Positions 34,575 through 43,679 are shown, counted from the stretch's first letter. The stretch: 64,000 nucleotides of DNA from Paenibacillus sp. URB8-2 (GCF_013393385.1 NZ_AP023239.1:3472001-3536000); one strand, 5' to 3'. Translations and numbers: made by a program. Notes: generated by a model from the letters alone, not told the origin.

Positions 34575-34851
34575 AATACGGATACTCTATTGGCCAGAAG
34601 AAGTTCCAAATCGAACGCTTCAAGTACATCCCATACAGGTTTCCAGTACACGCCGGTGCCTTCATGGCAACATGAGTGCAGCCTAGCTTCGTCAGCTATT
34701 CACCCAGTTCCAGCAATTCGTCCGTCATGGTGCCAAAGGTGCGGATTTCGGCGCGAGGCCGCTGGTCAAGGGGACCGGAAAGAACACAGGCGACAACCGT
34801 TACTTGATGAACATCGAGTCCGGCACAACATTCCAAAATCGATTCCATCAT
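34575..34851 (-). pseudogene. IS110-family transposase, N-terminal remnant
   Basis: From ATG 34851 the frame reads CCAGLDVHQVTVVACVLSG and IRTFGTMTDELLELGE, then a stop, then LTKLGCTHVAMK. A frameshift leads on to YWKPVWDVLEAFDLELLLAN. This is the RuvC-like DEDD start of IS110 transposases (GLDVH with the first Asp). Everything after about residue 95 is missing, so the element is dead. Confidence 0.82.
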
Positions 34852-35139
34852 GAAAATCTACCTCCCTCTGAAATCAGGGACCAGAAAGACAACCTGAGAG
34901 ATGAAAATTTTTTATCCGGTCTCGCAGTCCGATAGCCTGTGCTTCGAAGGTTGTCTATACAGTTTTATGTTCGGGGTCAAATTCACCGTAAAAAGCCACG
35001 AACTGGTTCTGGTCTCTTCCAGTATGCTGGATGGACGGATAAAAGAAAACGGCCATGATGACTAATTTTCATTATAGCCTGTGACCCAAGGGGTCATGAA
35101 TGTTTTATGTCCAAAAACATAAAAAGGGGTGAGAAAGAG

Positions 35140-35340
35140 ATGGACCACATGAAAAATCGATGTGCCGAAGAAATTGAATGTATACGGAAAGGTGTCAATC
35201 GAATTGACGGCTACAGCACTACCATCTCTCCCCATTACCTCAATGATCGCCTGAAAAATGACGAATACCCGGATCGCATTTTTGACGAACTGAATACTTC
35301 TGAAATTTCTCGCGATTCCCCCCTTTGGTACTGCAAATAA
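35140..35340 (+). CDS. Small protein at the edge of the insertion, unknown
   Basis: AAGGGGTGAG precedes ATG 35140, giving a frame of 66 residues (MDHMKNRCAEEIECIRKGVN and so on). Its last codons overlap, in antisense, the end of the gerA remnant, so the natural C-terminus was probably replaced at the junction. No family was recognised. Confidence 0.35.
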   Translation: MDHMKNRCAEEIECIRKGVNRIDGYSTTISPHYLNDRLKNDEYPDRIFDELNTSEISRDSPLWYCK

Positions 35341-35889
35341 GCGCAGATGGGATACCTTCAGCAAATAGGACCGAACTGCCGGCTAGTAGAGCCGAAGCAA
35401 CCGAAGAAGGACGGCCTATTTGTATAACAGACCCGACGGTTAATTTATTTTTAATGGTTGATCACATTGCAAGAGCTCTTCCTTCTGAGGCTGACCATTT
35501 TCCTCTGTTTGGCAGACTGATTGATTAGAAGAGGAGGCCGTTGTAATTTGGGAAAGTACATTTTCGGATAGCGCCTGTTGATCAATCAGTCCTTCAATAT
35601 AAATAACGGCGATCCGCATGCATACCGCCTGACAAAAGTCCAGACTACGAATAGTTACATCTGGACTGTGACCAAACTCATCGAGCAACGTGTCGAGATT
35701 GCGTTCAATATTATGGTATATCGGTTGATCCAATATAGAAGAACCCTCGTCTGGTTGACTTGATTGATCTGAGGCTGCGACTGAAGGAGTGTTAAGGCGT
35801 ATGAGTAACGAATAGCGGGGTGCATTAGCTTTGTCTGGGGTGTGCTGAAGAAGACAATCAAGCAGACTCAACGCAGGGCCGGTTAACAA
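35309..35889 (-). pseudogene. Spore germination protein GerA/GerKA, N-terminal remnant
   Basis: Residues 55-115 of the first frame (IERNLDTLLDEFGHSPDVTI, then AVIYIEGLIDQQALSENVL) match the N-terminal domain of GerA proteins. After PLK the frame is lost at AAAAATAAATT. The next frame resumes with LTVGSVIQIGRPSSVASALL and SSVLFAEGIPSALICSTKGG, also GerA-like. The match ends near 35309. All membrane segments are missing. It is the first gene of a gerA-gerC-gerB operon whose other parts lie at 29.1-30.9 kb. Confidence 0.75.
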
Positions 35890-35922
35890 AGCGCTGCGTT
35901 GAGTAAATATTAATGAAGAAAC

Positions 35923-36771
35923 TCAATTAACCATATCCTTCAAACGTGTATCCACCCGGTTGATCTCCATGGCGATTAACACCAATTGGCTGTCTGTGAA
36001 CATATAACCGTAGTCATCTTCTACCTGTCTGGCTACCCAACCGGCTTGCTCGTGGGCCATGGCATAGCGTTCCTTGGCGATCCGCACGATTTCGGGGTCC
36101 AGCTCGTTGCGGAGCTTGCCCGTCTCATCGGTCTGTAGAATATTCTCAAGCTGGTTCACCAGACGCTCGTAGTTGGAAGAGCCCCGGTTCAATAATACGC
36201 CGGCGGCATTCTCCACTCCTTCGGCAATATCACGGATAATGGCAGCCATGTCCGCGTCCGCTCCGTTAGCCCCGGCGTTCACCCAGGCCGTATGGATATG
36301 CATCGCGATATAACCTACCTCGTCCTCCGGAATTTCGATCTGCAATTTCTCCTGGATCAGCCTTTTCGCATGCAGCCCGATTTGGAACTCTCTCGGATAT
36401 AAAATGCGGATTTCCTCCAGCAGCGTGTTCTGAATTACCATTCCTTTGCTAAGCCTCTCCAAGGCGAAAGAAAGGTGATCCGTTAGCGCGATATGAATAT
36501 GTTTATTAAACGTTACTTCCAATTCCCGTTCCGCAAAAGAAATGATCTTCTCGGACACCGCGATCTCCTCTTCAGGCAGCGTCCGCAGCATTTCCTGCAG
36601 ATGGCCGTATTGATCCAAATCGTCCATAATGAACACTTTCTCGATACGGGTCGGATCGACAATATCATTTTTTCCTTTTTGAAAAGCAATACCGGAACCC
36701 ATGACAATCTTTTCTTCTCCAAGGTCGTGTACCACAACCGCGTTATTGTTAAGAATTTTTTTGATTTTCAT
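35923..36771 (-). CDS. sacT: BglG/SacT-family transcriptional antiterminator
   Basis: The 282-residue protein has an RNA-binding CAT domain (MKIKKILNNNAVVVHDLGEE) at residues 1-55 and two PTS regulation domains. PRD1 (about 70-165) has HIALTDHLSFALERL, and PRD2 (about 175-280) has EVGYIAMHIHTAW and VLIAMEINRV; the histidines in these blocks are phosphorylated by HPr and the PTS permease. When active it binds RAT sequences and prevents termination. Two RATs upstream of the sacB genes in this window are obvious targets. AGGAGAATATC precedes the ATG. It lies 35 nt after the PTS gene in the same unit; whether it is SacT- or SacY-like cannot be told. Confidence 0.9.
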   Translation of the reverse strand: MKIKKILNNNAVVVHDLGEEKIVMGSGIAFQKGKNDIVDPTRIEKVFIMDDLDQYGHLQEMLRTLPEEEIAVSEKIISFAERELEVTFNKHIHIALTDHLSFALERLSKGMVIQNTLLEEIRILYPREFQIGLHAKRLIQEKLQIEIPEDEVGYIAMHIHTAWVNAGANGADADMAAIIRDIAEGVENAAGVLLNRGSSNYERLVNQLENILQTDETGKLRNELDPEIVRIAKERYAMAHEQAGWVARQVEDDYGYMFTDSQLVLIAMEINRVDTRLKDMVN

Positions 36772-36806
36772 GATATTCTCCTGTGCTTTTACGATTAGTA
36801 TTTAGA

Positions 36807-38396
36807 TCATTCTTCCTGATGATGAGGTTTATCGACTCCGAGAAACCAGGTAACTGCAAAAGCCGTTCCCGTTGCCAGGAGGAGACCAACCATATAATGA
36901 ATGAAGTTGATGTGTCCAGGCGGGACGATAAAGGCGATCATTGGAATCCCGGTCAATCCGAACGAATTGGCAACCACCCCATGAAAGGCTACATAAGCCC
37001 CGCCTGCCGCACCTCCCACCGCCGCGCCCACGAAAGGACGGCCAAGCTTCAGGTTCACGCCGAAGGCGATCGGCTCGGTAATGCCGAGAAATGCGGTGAT
37101 CGAGGCGGGAAACGCTATCTTTTTCAAATCCTTGTCCCGGGTACGGGCATATACCGCTAGTCCGGCCCCGCCCTGAGCGATATTCGCCATCGACCAGATG
37201 GGGAGCAGAAAGTTGACACCGATGTTCGGATTGGAGATCAGCCCGATTTCAATCGCTTGAATGCCGTGGTGCAGCCCGGTTAAGACAATAAGCCCGTAGA
37301 CCCCGCCAAGAAGCAGCCCAAACACCATGCTTCCACATCGGAACACCTCTTCCAGCAAGCCGCTAAGAAAGCTGCCAAACTGCGCCGCAAGGGGCCCGAT
37401 GACCAGAACGGCGAGGCCGCCTCCAACGACAAAGCTGAGAAAGGGAACCAGCAGAATGGTGGCAGAGGACGGAATGATCCGCCGCAGCCCCTTCTCGATA
37501 AACGTCATCAGCAATACCGCAAGAATAATCGGAATCACGGTGCCTTGATAACCGAACTGCGGGGTACTCGTCAAATCCACAGGGTGTATCGCTGCTCCGC
37601 CGGTTCCTGATAGTTGTAATAAGTCGAGCCGGGTCATGACAATTCCGACTGCGGCGCCGAGCGCAGGGGTGCCCCCAAATCGTTTGGCCGCATGATAGCC
37701 GAACATCACAGCCATGATTTGAAAGGCAGAGCCGGTCAGCAATAATAGCGTTCGAAACCATGTGCTGCCTTGGGACGCCCAGCCGAAGGCTTGTATCATG
37801 CTGATCAAGCCCAGCAGCAGGCCAAGCGCGACAAAGAGCGGGATGATCGGCACAACGATATCGGAAAAAAAGGTGGCCGCTCTCATCACCCGGCCGATCA
37901 AATTCCTTTTTGTCGAGTCTTTCAGCTCTGGAGCTGACTCCGCCCTTGCCAGATGCGCCAAGACTCTCCGTTTCCATGCTCCACGCAATGAAGGAAGCAA
38001 GGTATCGCCGGAACCCGCGACGCTAACAAGGTTCTCCGGTTCACTGGGTACGTACAGGCGCTCCGCTTCCCGCTGCGGTTCCGGTCCGGAGTCCTGAAGA
38101 AGACGGACCATTTGACGGTGAACCTTAAAGACTATTGCCGGTCCCACAATAATTTGCAGCTGTCCGGACTGAATGAACACGTTCTGAACCTCTTCCAATT
38201 GCGCAAGACCGGCTTCGTCCACGCGGGCGCTGTCTCGGAACCTGATTCGGATCCGGGTTGTGCAGTGAGCTACTTCCGACACATTGTCCGTCCCGCCGGA
38301 CAGCTCAATCAAGCGCATAGCCAGTTCCTTTGCCGGGCTCAGATTATCCTTCACACTTCGCCCATTCTGAATCGGTTGAATATTGCCTTCTGGCAT
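36807..38396 (-). CDS. sacP: Sucrose-type PTS permease EIIBC
   Basis: The 529-residue protein has an EIIB domain (about residues 25-100) with the phosphorylated Cys in EVAHCTTRIRIRF. A linker of about 90 residues and a ten-helix EIIC domain follow, with FVALGLLLGLISMI, LTGLHHGIQAIEIGL and FLGITEPIAFGVNLKLG, all typical of the glucose-glucoside/sucrose family. It imports and phosphorylates the sugar, receiving phosphate from an EIIA encoded elsewhere. GGGAGGAG lies 6 nt before ATG 38396; the upstream ATG at 38429 precedes that site. The linkage to a SacT-like protein and levansucrases supports sucrose as substrate. Confidence 0.87.
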   Translation of the reverse strand: MPEGNIQPIQNGRSVKDNLSPAKELAMRLIELSGGTDNVSEVAHCTTRIRIRFRDSARVDEAGLAQLEEVQNVFIQSGQLQIIVGPAIVFKVHRQMVRLLQDSGPEPQREAERLYVPSEPENLVSVAGSGDTLLPSLRGAWKRRVLAHLARAESAPELKDSTKRNLIGRVMRAATFFSDIVVPIIPLFVALGLLLGLISMIQAFGWASQGSTWFRTLLLLTGSAFQIMAVMFGYHAAKRFGGTPALGAAVGIVMTRLDLLQLSGTGGAAIHPVDLTSTPQFGYQGTVIPIILAVLLMTFIEKGLRRIIPSSATILLVPFLSFVVGGGLAVLVIGPLAAQFGSFLSGLLEEVFRCGSMVFGLLLGGVYGLIVLTGLHHGIQAIEIGLISNPNIGVNFLLPIWSMANIAQGGAGLAVYARTRDKDLKKIAFPASITAFLGITEPIAFGVNLKLGRPFVGAAVGGAAGGAYVAFHGVVANSFGLTGIPMIAFIVPPGHINFIHYMVGLLLATGTAFAVTWFLGVDKPHHQEE

Positions 38397-38429
38397 TTCC
38401 AGCTCCTCCCCGTTCCTTATGTGCAGCAT

Positions 38430-38777
38430 CTAAGAAGTCATTCAAATTCTATATCGGCGGAAGACTTTCTTCTATACATGAAAAAAAAGACCTATTTTCA
38501 GATCAAGCATCGGCACCCGAATAATAGATTCGGCGGCACTTGACTCTTCTCGGGCCCTAGTCCGTCAAAAAAAGTAACAATTTCGTAATATATTATAGTA
38601 TTTCTATTGTGACAATAATCGGATATAAAATCAATGGTCAGTAATTACCACCTTTAACTTGTCGAAACAGGCACTCTGCCTTAGTCAGAATCAATGTCCG
38701 CCCGATTGAAAGTTTAGAACTATCGACCTAATGAAACAAGCGAACAAAGCCGCGTATACGGCCCATCCCTTGCGCTT
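38430..38777. other. Leader and upstream region of the sucrose PTS gene
   Basis: On the minus strand, TATAAT (about 38599-38594) could be a -10 box; a good -35 is not seen. AATTGTTACTTTTTTTGACGG near 38582-38562 resembles the first half of a RAT, but the second half (GGCAAGACC) is not recognisable. The inverted repeat CCGAAT...ATTCGG lies at 38517-38533. A full antiterminator switch cannot be supported here. The stretch 38640-38777 shows nothing. Confidence 0.4.
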
Positions 38778-39872
38778 CTATGAAAGTATCGTCGAAAAAG
38801 TTTCGCCCAGACGCGCATGAAGCTCACCATCGATTTCGGGATCATCTTCCGATACGATCCATTCCCCCGGAATGAGCAGATAGCGGCCGTCGCTCCGCTG
38901 AAGATAACTGTAAATAATCTGGGCTTCATCGACCTCTTCACGAGTCACTCCACCGGAAGGCGGATGGGAATCCGCTCCAAAATGGATGAAAATGGATTTC
39001 TTGATATTATTGATTAAGGATTGGATCCCCAATCCCCGGACATTGATCTTTTCACTGTACAAAATGCGATTCCTCTTAATGAGAAACAGTTTGATCCGGT
39101 CCTCATCCAGCTCTTCAAAGACAACGATGTTCCGGTCCTCCCCGGTGAATCCGATCACTTCTTCCTTCATTAATATATAGTCCAACGCTTCACTGCAGTC
39201 CCTGAATTTGGCCGCCGCCTCAAAATCGTACCGCTCGGCAGCCCGCTGCATACTCCTCCGCATCTCTTCGTACAGACTCCGGTCGCTCCCGTCCAGCATC
39301 GCGATGAAGCGGTCGATGATCTCATTGTATTCGTTAACGGCCTCCCCTCCGAGGCACATCCCCCGGCATAGTCCGAGCGAATGGTTCAAGCAGGCAGAGC
39401 CGTTAAAGACGGTAGAACTGCAGGCGATTTGGCAGCATTCCTGAAAGCTCTGAAGCGCCCTTTCCACCGAATGCCTGCTGGCGGTATACGGGCCAAAATA
39501 AACCGCATCATCGTTCCCGGCGTGTTCACTGGCGATTTCTATCCGGCGCAGCCCGTTCCTCATCTTTATAACAATATAGGTGTAGGCGAGCGGATTTTTC
39601 ATTTTTTTATTGTACATCGGCTTTAACTCCTGAATTAACCTGCACTCCAGCATAAAAGCTTCAAACTCGGTATCCGTGACTCTATGCTCCAGATCCTTGA
39701 TGTGGCTTACGAGCGTTTTTATCTTTTTCGGATGGGAATTAGAATGATAGAAATAAGACTGCACACGTTTCTTTAAATTTTTGGACTTGCCGACATAGAT
39801 AATGCCGCCCAGAGAATCCTTCATTAAATAGACTCCCGGCGATGAGGGTAAGCTCTGAATCTTCTCTTTCAT
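38778..39872 (-). CDS. Short UvrC-like GIY-YIG nuclease
   Basis: The 364-residue protein has an N-terminal GIY-YIG domain (LPSSPGVYLMKDSLGGIIYV, then GKSKNLKKRVQSYF and FEAFMLECRLIQELKP). A region with cysteines (CQIACSSTVFNGSACLNHS) and a UVR motif (AAERYDFEAAAKFRDC) follow. The C-terminal RNase H-like endonuclease and helix-hairpin-helix domains of true UvrC (about 600 residues) are missing. This is the layout of Cho-like or excinuclease-C-homologue proteins that cut only on one side of a lesion. AAGGAGGG precedes ATG 39872 by 9 nt; 45 residues upstream in frame are not credible. Confidence 0.87.
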   Translation of the reverse strand: MKEKIQSLPSSPGVYLMKDSLGGIIYVGKSKNLKKRVQSYFYHSNSHPKKIKTLVSHIKDLEHRVTDTEFEAFMLECRLIQELKPMYNKKMKNPLAYTYIVIKMRNGLRRIEIASEHAGNDDAVYFGPYTASRHSVERALQSFQECCQIACSSTVFNGSACLNHSLGLCRGMCLGGEAVNEYNEIIDRFIAMLDGSDRSLYEEMRRSMQRAAERYDFEAAAKFRDCSEALDYILMKEEVIGFTGEDRNIVVFEELDEDRIKLFLIKRNRILYSEKINVRGLGIQSLINNIKKSIFIHFGADSHPPSGGVTREEVDEAQIIYSYLQRSDGRYLLIPGEWIVSEDDPEIDGELHARLGETFSTILS

Positions 39873-40006
39873 GTTAACAATCCCTCCTTGCAGCTCCCCG
39901 TCTTTCGCGCTCCCGATTTCAATGTTACTATGTCTACTGTAGCCGAAATGACCGGAGACGGACATCTTTTTCGACAATTTTTTTTTTGCAAAGGGGAGTT
40001 TAAGCA

Positions 40007-40228
40007 ATGACTGATCCTTCCAAGCCTATGATAGAATCAGCGGGAATCTGCCCTCTTTGCGGGCGTGGCAATGGCTGTGCGGGGGCGGCAGGTCGCTCCC
40101 ATGAAGGCTGCTGGTGCGTAGGCGAGGTTTTTCCGCAGGAGATATTTGAGAGGGTGCCGAAGGCGTTAATCGGCAAAGCTTGCATTTGCAAGGACTGTCT
40201 GGAGGCGTTTAAGAGAAACGGGGAATAA
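40007..40228 (+). CDS. Cysteine-rich CWC family protein
   Basis: The 73-residue protein has the CWC pattern: CPLCGRGNGC at residues 15-24, GCWC near 36-39 and CICKDCLEAF near 59-68. The eight cysteines are likely to bind zinc. The family is of unknown function and common in Bacillales and Proteobacteria. AAGGGGAG lies 9 nt before the ATG. It is divergent from the UvrC-like gene. Confidence 0.78.
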   Translation: MTDPSKPMIESAGICPLCGRGNGCAGAAGRSHEGCWCVGEVFPQEIFERVPKALIGKACICKDCLEAFKRNGE

Positions 40229-40260
40229 AGCGTACTCAGCTTATAAACTCTTATTTTATC

Positions 40261-40303
40261 AAAAAAACCGAACTCCAGCGGTATGCCGGGACTCGGTCTT
40301 TTG
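40261..40303. terminator. Possible bidirectional terminator
   Basis: A-run, ACCGA...TCGGT imperfect stem and TTTT, between converging genes. The stem is short and has mismatches. Confidence 0.45.
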
Positions 40304-40310
40304 TGTACGA

Positions 40311-41279
40311 TTATTCGAATGGATATTTTATGCCCCATTGATTGCGGACATTGGTCATAAGAGCCATAACATCATTGGACAGATGCAGCGTAGCCGTATT
40401 CTTCTTATTAATAATGAAGTTCTGCATATCTTCCACTTCATATTCCAGTGCTTTGGCTGTTTCACCGGCCTCAATTTGTTCTACTCTGCCGTCGGTATAG
40501 GTAATGGTGGCTTTATCCGCTCTTGGGAAGTTGTCCACGGTGATGAATCCAAGCTCTCCCGCGACTATACCGCGCTTCGGCATTTTGGCCCGCATGGTCA
40601 GCGAGATGACCGCCATCTCGTCCGCCTCGTTCTTCAGAACGATTCCGGATTGCTCGTCCACACCGGTTTCAAATGTTTTCACTGTCGTCAGAACTTCATT
40701 CGGCTGCTGGGACAGGAAGAACCGGGTGAAGGACAACGCATAGGTTCCGATATCGAGGAGCGCGCCCCCGGCCAGATCTTTGCTGAAAAAGCGGTTCTTC
40801 ACATCGTACTCTTTGCAGCTTCCGAACGATACCTGAATCATTTTCAGCTTGCCGAGCTGTCCCGAATCCAGAATCTCCTTGAGTTTTTTGTATAAAGGCA
40901 TATAATACAGCGTCATCGCTTCGGCAACGACCAGGTTCTTCTCTTCGGCCAATGCGATAATTTCGGTTAATTGCTCGCTGTTCACCGTAATTGCCTTTTC
41001 GCTGATCACATGCTTGCCATGCTTCAGGCTCTCTATAATAAACTTATGGTGCAGATTATGAGGGGTGGAGATGTAAACAACGTCGATCGCTTCGTCCTTT
41101 AACATCTCTGTATAATCGCCGAAGGCATTTTCGACTTGATTCTTATCGGCAAAGGCCTGCGCCTCTTCTTGTGATATTCCTGCTACGGCGTAGACACTTC
41201 CATTTACTTCTTTGATTGCTTTGACAAAATCCGATGCTGCCCAGCCCGGGCCGATGATGGCCCAATTCAACTTACTCAT
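40311..41279 (-). CDS. Gfo/Idh/MocA-family oxidoreductase
   Basis: The 322-residue protein has an N-terminal Rossmann domain (LNWAIIGPGWAASDFVKAIK, NAD(P)-binding GxGxxA-like) and EKAITVNSEQ with the conserved Lys of the family near residue 95. The C-terminal half contains GGALLDIGTYAL, with the tyrosine and aspartate of this group. Members oxidise or reduce sugars and cyclitols. The ATG overlaps the stop of the PTS gene (ATGA), so the enzyme probably acts on the sugar the PTS imports. The substrate is unknown. Confidence 0.87.
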   Translation of the reverse strand: MSKLNWAIIGPGWAASDFVKAIKEVNGSVYAVAGISQEEAQAFADKNQVENAFGDYTEMLKDEAIDVVYISTPHNLHHKFIIESLKHGKHVISEKAITVNSEQLTEIIALAEEKNLVVAEAMTLYYMPLYKKLKEILDSGQLGKLKMIQVSFGSCKEYDVKNRFFSKDLAGGALLDIGTYALSFTRFFLSQQPNEVLTTVKTFETGVDEQSGIVLKNEADEMAVISLTMRAKMPKRGIVAGELGFITVDNFPRADKATITYTDGRVEQIEAGETAKALEYEVEDMQNFIINKKNTATLHLSNDVMALMTNVRNQWGIKYPFE

Positions 41280-42706
41280 AGTTTAAGTTCCCCCTGAACG
41301 TTCTCGTATTGGACTTTTGAACCGCTATACTCACTTACGTTCTTCTTGACAAAAGAAAGGATGCCCGCCGTAACCGCCGTACCTGCCAAAATGGCAATGA
41401 TATACGGCACCAGTTGGGTAACGACATTCGGAATCAACAGCACCCATACGCCGCCGTGCGGAACAGCAAGTCCGGCTCCAAACGCCATCGACAGACCGCC
41501 GGCCACTGCGGAACCGGCCATGATGGACGGGATGACGCGAAGAGGATCGGTTGCAGCGAACGGGATAGCGCCTTCGGTAATAAAGGATGCGCCCAAAGCC
41601 CAGCAGGCTTTCCCCGCTTCTTTTTCCGCAGCCGTGTACTTTCTCTTCGCAAGCACAGTGGACAGCGCAATTCCAAGCGGCGGAACCATACCGGCTGCCA
41701 TAACAGCCGCCATAATCGGCGAAGCGTGACCCGGTACGAGCGTGGAAGTAGCGAACGCATAAGCCGCCTTGTTAACCGGACCTCCCATATCGAACGCCTG
41801 CATCAGCCCAAGAATAATTCCAAGTATTGCCGCATTTGTACCATTAAGCGAATTCAACCAATCAGCCAATGCCTTGTTGACGAAGGCTACCGGCTCTCCA
41901 ACGACATAGACCATGAGCAATCCCATAAGAGCGGAAGACAGCAGAGGAATGATTAGAATCGGCATGAGCCCCTGCATCGTCTTGGGCAGCTTCAGATATT
42001 TCTTGATCGCGATGACCAGATAACCCGCGGCAAAGCCGGCGAGCAGAGCGCCAAGGAAGCCCGAACCATTCGTGCTGGCAAAATAGCCGCCGATCATCCC
42101 GGGTACTAGAGCGGGTCTGTCGGCAATGGAGTAAGCGATGTATGCCCCCAGGATCGGGATCATCAAGGCAAATGCCGATTTGCCGGTTGTGAACAACGTT
42201 TCGCCAATCGATCCCGGGTGGTCGAAGACGTAAATACCGCCGATGGCGAAGCCCAGAGCGATCAGCAGGCCGCCCGCCACGACAAAGGGAATCATGAAGG
42301 AAACGCCGGTCATCAGATGCTTGTAAATCCCGCTTCTCGATTCTTTTTCTTCCGTCTTGATTTGATTTACCTGCTCGGTCAGGTCCACTTTGGCGGCAGC
42401 GGGCGGCTGGGCGCTTAACGCCCGGTTAATCAGTTCTTTTGGGTCCCTGATGGCTTCTTTGACCGGGACTTCAATGATCGTCCTTCCGGTAAAACGGGTC
42501 TTATCCACTTTGGTATCCGCCGCAATTATGATTCCGTCCGCTTCGCGCAGATCCTTATCCGTAATCACATTCTCGGCGCCGACGGAGCCTTGGGTCTCCA
42601 CCTTGATCTCATGACCCATTGCTTTGGCCGCCACTTGGAGCGCTTCCGCCGCCATATAGGTGTGAGCTATACCGGTCGGACATGACGTAATGGCTACAAG
42701 CTTCAT
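41276..42706 (-). CDS. Fructose-type PTS permease EIIBC
   Basis: The 476-residue protein begins with a fructose-type EIIB domain, phosphorylated on Cys9 in TSCPTGIAHTYMAAEAL (residues 7-23). The EIIC domain (about 125-460) has MTGVSFMIPFVVAGGLLIAL, DMGGPVNKAAYAF and LGASFITEGAIPFA. No EIIA domain is fused, unlike complete FruA. AAGGGGACG precedes ATG 42706. A cre-like box and a palindrome shared with the SorC regulator gene lie just upstream. The true substrate may be another hexose, because a Gfo/Idh oxidoreductase rather than a 1-phosphofructokinase follows. Confidence 0.88.
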   Translation of the reverse strand: MKLVAITSCPTGIAHTYMAAEALQVAAKAMGHEIKVETQGSVGAENVITDKDLREADGIIIAADTKVDKTRFTGRTIIEVPVKEAIRDPKELINRALSAQPPAAAKVDLTEQVNQIKTEEKESRSGIYKHLMTGVSFMIPFVVAGGLLIALGFAIGGIYVFDHPGSIGETLFTTGKSAFALMIPILGAYIAYSIADRPALVPGMIGGYFASTNGSGFLGALLAGFAAGYLVIAIKKYLKLPKTMQGLMPILIIPLLSSALMGLLMVYVVGEPVAFVNKALADWLNSLNGTNAAILGIILGLMQAFDMGGPVNKAAYAFATSTLVPGHASPIMAAVMAAGMVPPLGIALSTVLAKRKYTAAEKEAGKACWALGASFITEGAIPFAATDPLRVIPSIMAGSAVAGGLSMAFGAGLAVPHGGVWVLLIPNVVTQLVPYIIAILAGTAVTAGILSFVKKNVSEYSGSKVQYENVQGELKL

Positions 42707-42729
42707 ACTAATCGTCCCCTTCGCTTTGT

Positions 42730-42743
42730 TTTAAGCGCTTACA
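42730..42743 (-). promoter_or_regulatory. CcpA cre-like site upstream of the fructose-type PTS gene
   Basis: TGTAAGCGCTTAAA on the minus strand agrees with the cre consensus (TGWAANCGNTWNCA) except near its end. It lies 24 nt before the start codon, fitting glucose repression. Confidence 0.6.
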
Positions 42744-42811
42744 ACATTGCTATGAATTGAACCCCCGTTTACTCTCAGCCCTTGCTTTTCTACCACCGCC
42801 CACTTCGTATG

Positions 42812-42825
42812 CACATATGTGCACT
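42812..42825. promoter_or_regulatory. Perfect palindrome TGCACATATGTGCA, probable operator of the SorC-type regulator
   Basis: This 14-bp palindrome, with a further TATGTGCA half-site at 42836-42843, lies about 105 bp before the PTS start. A near copy (TACACATTTGTGCA) stands directly upstream of the SorC-family regulator gene. Confidence 0.7.
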
Positions 42826-42923
42826 ATACAATTTTATGTGCATTAATTAACAACTTCAGTATAACACCCGCTTTTGGATTGTCAACAGGAATTTCAACAT
42901 TTATTTCGCTCTCAATTAACAAC

Positions 42924-42966
42924 AAAAAACGGCTCCGCGATCCTCTAAAGGAGGGCGAAGCCGTTA
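42924..42966 (-). terminator. Terminator after rpiA
   Basis: On the minus strand AACGGCTTCGC...GCGGAGCCGTT and then TTTTTTG. Confidence 0.85.
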
Positions 42967-42990
42967 CTTCAATCCATACAACGCTTAATT

Positions 42991-43668
42991 CTACTTGCCT
43001 GAAACCAAACGGATGCCGTCTTCACCGGCAATGAGCGCTTTCGTAGCCACATGGACAAACAAGGACGTATCCACCACCCCGCGAATCTGCTGCAGCTCGC
43101 TTTCAAGGCTGGCGATATCCTCCACCTGTTCAAATTGGACGTCGAGAAGCAGATTGCCATTCTCCGTTACGGTAAACCCGTCTTTGGCGCTGCTTGTACG
43201 AATGGACGGCTTGCCCCCAAGCTCCGCGACTTTTTTCTGCACATAGGTCAGGGAATCCTCCAAAATCTCCAGAACTACGGGATGCTTGAACGTCAGGCGG
43301 TTCACAAACTTCGCATCATCGACAAGCAGTATGTAATCCTCCGCCATGGACGCGATCAATTTTTCCTTGGTATGAATGCCCCCGCCGCTTTTCAGCGCGT
43401 TCAAGCTTTCATCCACCTCATCGCAGCCGTCAAAGGCTACCGATATTTGCTCCACCGTGGAAGTGTACAGCACTTCCAGCCCGTTCTGAATGCAGAGCAG
43501 CCTCGTTTTCACGGATGGCGTGACCACTTTTACCTGAAGATTTGCATCCTCTTTGATGTATTGAATCAAGTAGGAAATCGTGCTTCCGCCGCCCAATCCG
43601 ATGATCGTGCCGCTCTTGATCCATTTAAGGGCTTCCCGAGCGCAGACTTTCTTAATATCGTCAGACAT
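42991..43668 (-). CDS. rpiA: Ribose-5-phosphate isomerase A
   Basis: The 225-residue enzyme interconverts ribose 5-phosphate and ribulose 5-phosphate. Diagnostic blocks are IGLGGGSTISYLIQYI (residues 20-35), IAFDGCDEVDESLNALKSGGG-like blocks near residues 75-100 (the catalytic DGADE region, here DGCDEVDE), GGGIHTKEKLIA and the ending HVATKALIAGEDGIR. It lies 11 nt after the SorC-family regulator in one unit. Housekeeping rpiA is usually not linked to a sugar regulator, so this may be a pathway-specific paralogue for a pentose or allose-like sugar. Confidence 0.9.
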   Translation of the reverse strand: MSDDIKKVCAREALKWIKSGTIIGLGGGSTISYLIQYIKEDANLQVKVVTPSVKTRLLCIQNGLEVLYTSTVEQISVAFDGCDEVDESLNALKSGGGIHTKEKLIASMAEDYILLVDDAKFVNRLTFKHPVVLEILEDSLTYVQKKVAELGGKPSIRTSSAKDGFTVTENGNLLLDVQFEQVEDIASLESELQQIRGVVDTSLFVHVATKALIAGEDGIRLVSGK

Positions 43669-43679
43669 TTGTCTCCTCC

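Noticed and set aside
41276..42706. Complete FruA (EIIABC)
   Set aside because: There is only one phosphorylated-Cys EIIB and one EIIC; no EIIA domain is fused.
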